In this document: positions 8,873-9,403 of the stretch, piece after piece
How the letters are laid out: each line of letters opens with the position of its first letter
Numbering within the stretch: the stretch's first letter is position 1
NCBI GenBank assembly: GCA_964505475.1
Contig: CAZDIJ010000092.1
Location: forward strand, 1-9,403
Length of the DNA stretch: 9,403 nt
From: JAGXQV01 sp964505475
GTDB taxonomy: Bacteria; Pseudomonadota; Gammaproteobacteria; Burkholderiales; Sulfuricellaceae
Direction of reading: 5' to 3'
Made by a program: the position numbers and the translations under genes
Notes under the pieces: model-generated
What the model was told of the DNA's origin: nothing
Database searches by the model: none
The model's input: the letters and a program-made list of their open reading frames with translations, nothing else

Positions 8873-9154
8873 CTAGTGGTAGCCCACTATTTCCACATTA
8901 AATGCGTCACCATTTTCAAACTTGAAACAGACACGCCACTGCTGGTTTATACGTATGCTCCATTGACCAGCGCGATTCCCTGAAAGAGCCTCCAAGTGGT
9001 TGGAGGGTGGCAAACGTAGATCATTCAACTCTGTAGTGGCATGCAACTGATTGAGACGCATAGCAGCACGTTTGAGGATTTCCGAAGGCAAACGACGCGA
9101 TTTACCTGTAACAAAAAAGTCTTCGGTTTCAGTATTGGCGAATGTTTGAATCAT
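8873..9154 (-). CDS. higB: HigB-family toxin (RelE-like mRNA interferase)
   Basis: HigB toxins cleave mRNA at the ribosome. The 93-residue product starts MIQTFANTETEDFF and carries the family sequence in its second half: LNDLRLPPSNHLEAL (43-57), GQWSIRINQQWRVCFKF (63-79) and the C-terminal GDAFNVEIVGYH (82-93). The arginines of SIRINQQWRVCF are in the usual active-site strands. The frame can be extended to an ATG at 9259 (128 residues), but I chose the ATG at 9154 because homologues begin with MI-(K/Q)-(S/T)-F and have about 92 residues, and because the likely promoter overlaps the extension. No ribosome binding site precedes this ATG. It is intact, with higA 10 bases downstream. Confidence 0.93.
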   Translation of the reverse strand: MIQTFANTETEDFFVTGKSRRLPSEILKRAAMRLNQLHATTELNDLRLPPSNHLEALSGNRAGQWSIRINQQWRVCFKFENGDAFNVEIVGYH

Positions 9155-9163
9155 GCGCCAACA

Positions 9164-9192
9164 ATAATAAACATAATGTTTACGGCATGCAA
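9164..9192 (-). promoter_or_regulatory. candidate higBA promoter, predicting a leaderless transcript
   Basis: On the minus strand, TTGCAT (9187-9192) and TATTAT (9164-9169) are 17 bases apart, a good sigma-70 match. Only 9 bases separate the -10 from the higB ATG, so transcription would begin within 0-4 bases of the start codon. This agrees with the absence of a ribosome binding site. It is a sequence prediction only. Confidence 0.6.
9168..9182. promoter_or_regulatory. perfect 15-base palindrome, probable HigA operator
   Basis: TAAACATAATGTTTA is symmetric around A9175 with 7-base perfect arms. It fills most of the spacer of the higBA promoter and overlaps its -10 by two bases. Type II antitoxins commonly bind such palindromes to autorepress, so HigA or the HigBA complex is the natural candidate ligand. 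The binding itself is inferred. Confidence 0.6.
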
Positions 9193-9213
9193 ATTTTCTT
9201 ACGATCAGATGGA

Positions 9214-9402
9214 TTATGTGTAGTAGTTCCGACTTGATCTGACAGTAAGGCCTTGCCAAAGGGTGGGGTTACCCGGTTTGATGGAGGTGCGAATCTTTAT
9301 CAAGCAAAGCGCGTAAACGCCGATGTAGTGAAGGCCGATGCTTTTCCTACGCAAGTATTTTTGCGCGTAACCGGCGGATTGGGAGGATGTTTTTCTAATA
9401 CA
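9214..9402 (-). other. doubtful partial reading frame entering from the right edge
   Basis: The frame is open from the window edge for 62 codons to TAA at 9214-9216 and would end ...TLWQGLTVRSSRNYYT. I see no recognisable family, and part of it overlaps the higB promoter region. It could be the end of a gene outside the window, a remnant, or chance. The surrounding bases contain a near direct repeat, GCGCGTAAACGCCGAT and GCGCGTAACCGGCGGAT, around 9309 and 9364, which suggests non-coding repeat DNA instead. Confidence 0.2.
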
Positions 9403-9403
9403 T

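Noticed and set aside
9155..9259. N-terminal extension of HigB to the ATG at 9259
   Set aside because: The extra 35 residues have no family counterpart, and the likely promoter and operator lie within them.
9260..9403. Possible attC site, tRNA fragment or CRISPR repeat at the right edge
   Set aside because: No cloverleaf, no core-site pairing and no regularly spaced repeats; only one loose direct-repeat pair is seen.

Overview
The window reads like a chromosomal segment of a GC-rich proteobacterium. The GlnE, FumC and Acs sequences look beta- or gammaproteobacterial. I favour Betaproteobacteria, but that is an inference from general resemblance and I cannot name a genus.

Layout from left to right. 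(1) 1-1206, minus strand: N-terminal 402 residues of acetyl-CoA synthetase (acs), cut by the window edge. (2) 1207-1351: divergent control region with an imperfect palindrome over the likely acs promoter. (3) 1352-4045, plus: complete glnE, the two-headed adenylyltransferase of glutamine synthetase. (4) 4046-4297: gene-free, with a plausible fumC terminator. (5) 4298-5680, minus: class II fumarase (fumC). (6) 5714-5745: perfect GC-rich REP-like hairpin touching the stop codon of the next gene. (7) 5746-6621, minus: Tat-exported dienelactone-hydrolase-family protein. (8) 6654-6764: terminator-like hairpin and a repeat block of the 'CCCTCACCCCAACCCCTCTCCC' kind. (9) 6815-7732, minus: MYG1/UPF0160 DHH-type protein with a GTG start. 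(10) 7733-7909: a 57-bp near-perfect hairpin and a second, degenerate copy of the repeat. (11) 7910-8569, plus: 219-residue protein I do not recognise, with an odd start region. (12) 8551-9154, minus: higB-higA type II toxin-antitoxin pair with a promoter/operator at 9164-9192. (13) 9155-9403: AT-richer DNA with only a doubtful partial reading frame.

Most of the window is housekeeping metabolism: acetate activation, nitrogen control through GlnE, and the TCA cycle. The right end from about 8570 is visibly AT-richer and carries the addiction module, so it looks acquired. The most interesting points are the possibly leaderless higB transcript with its operator in the promoter spacer, the start region of the unknown 219-residue gene (a 5-codon ORF overlapping a TTG start, restorable to an ATG start by one extra T), and the three different intergenic inverted-repeat elements. 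I found no clear new multi-gene system.
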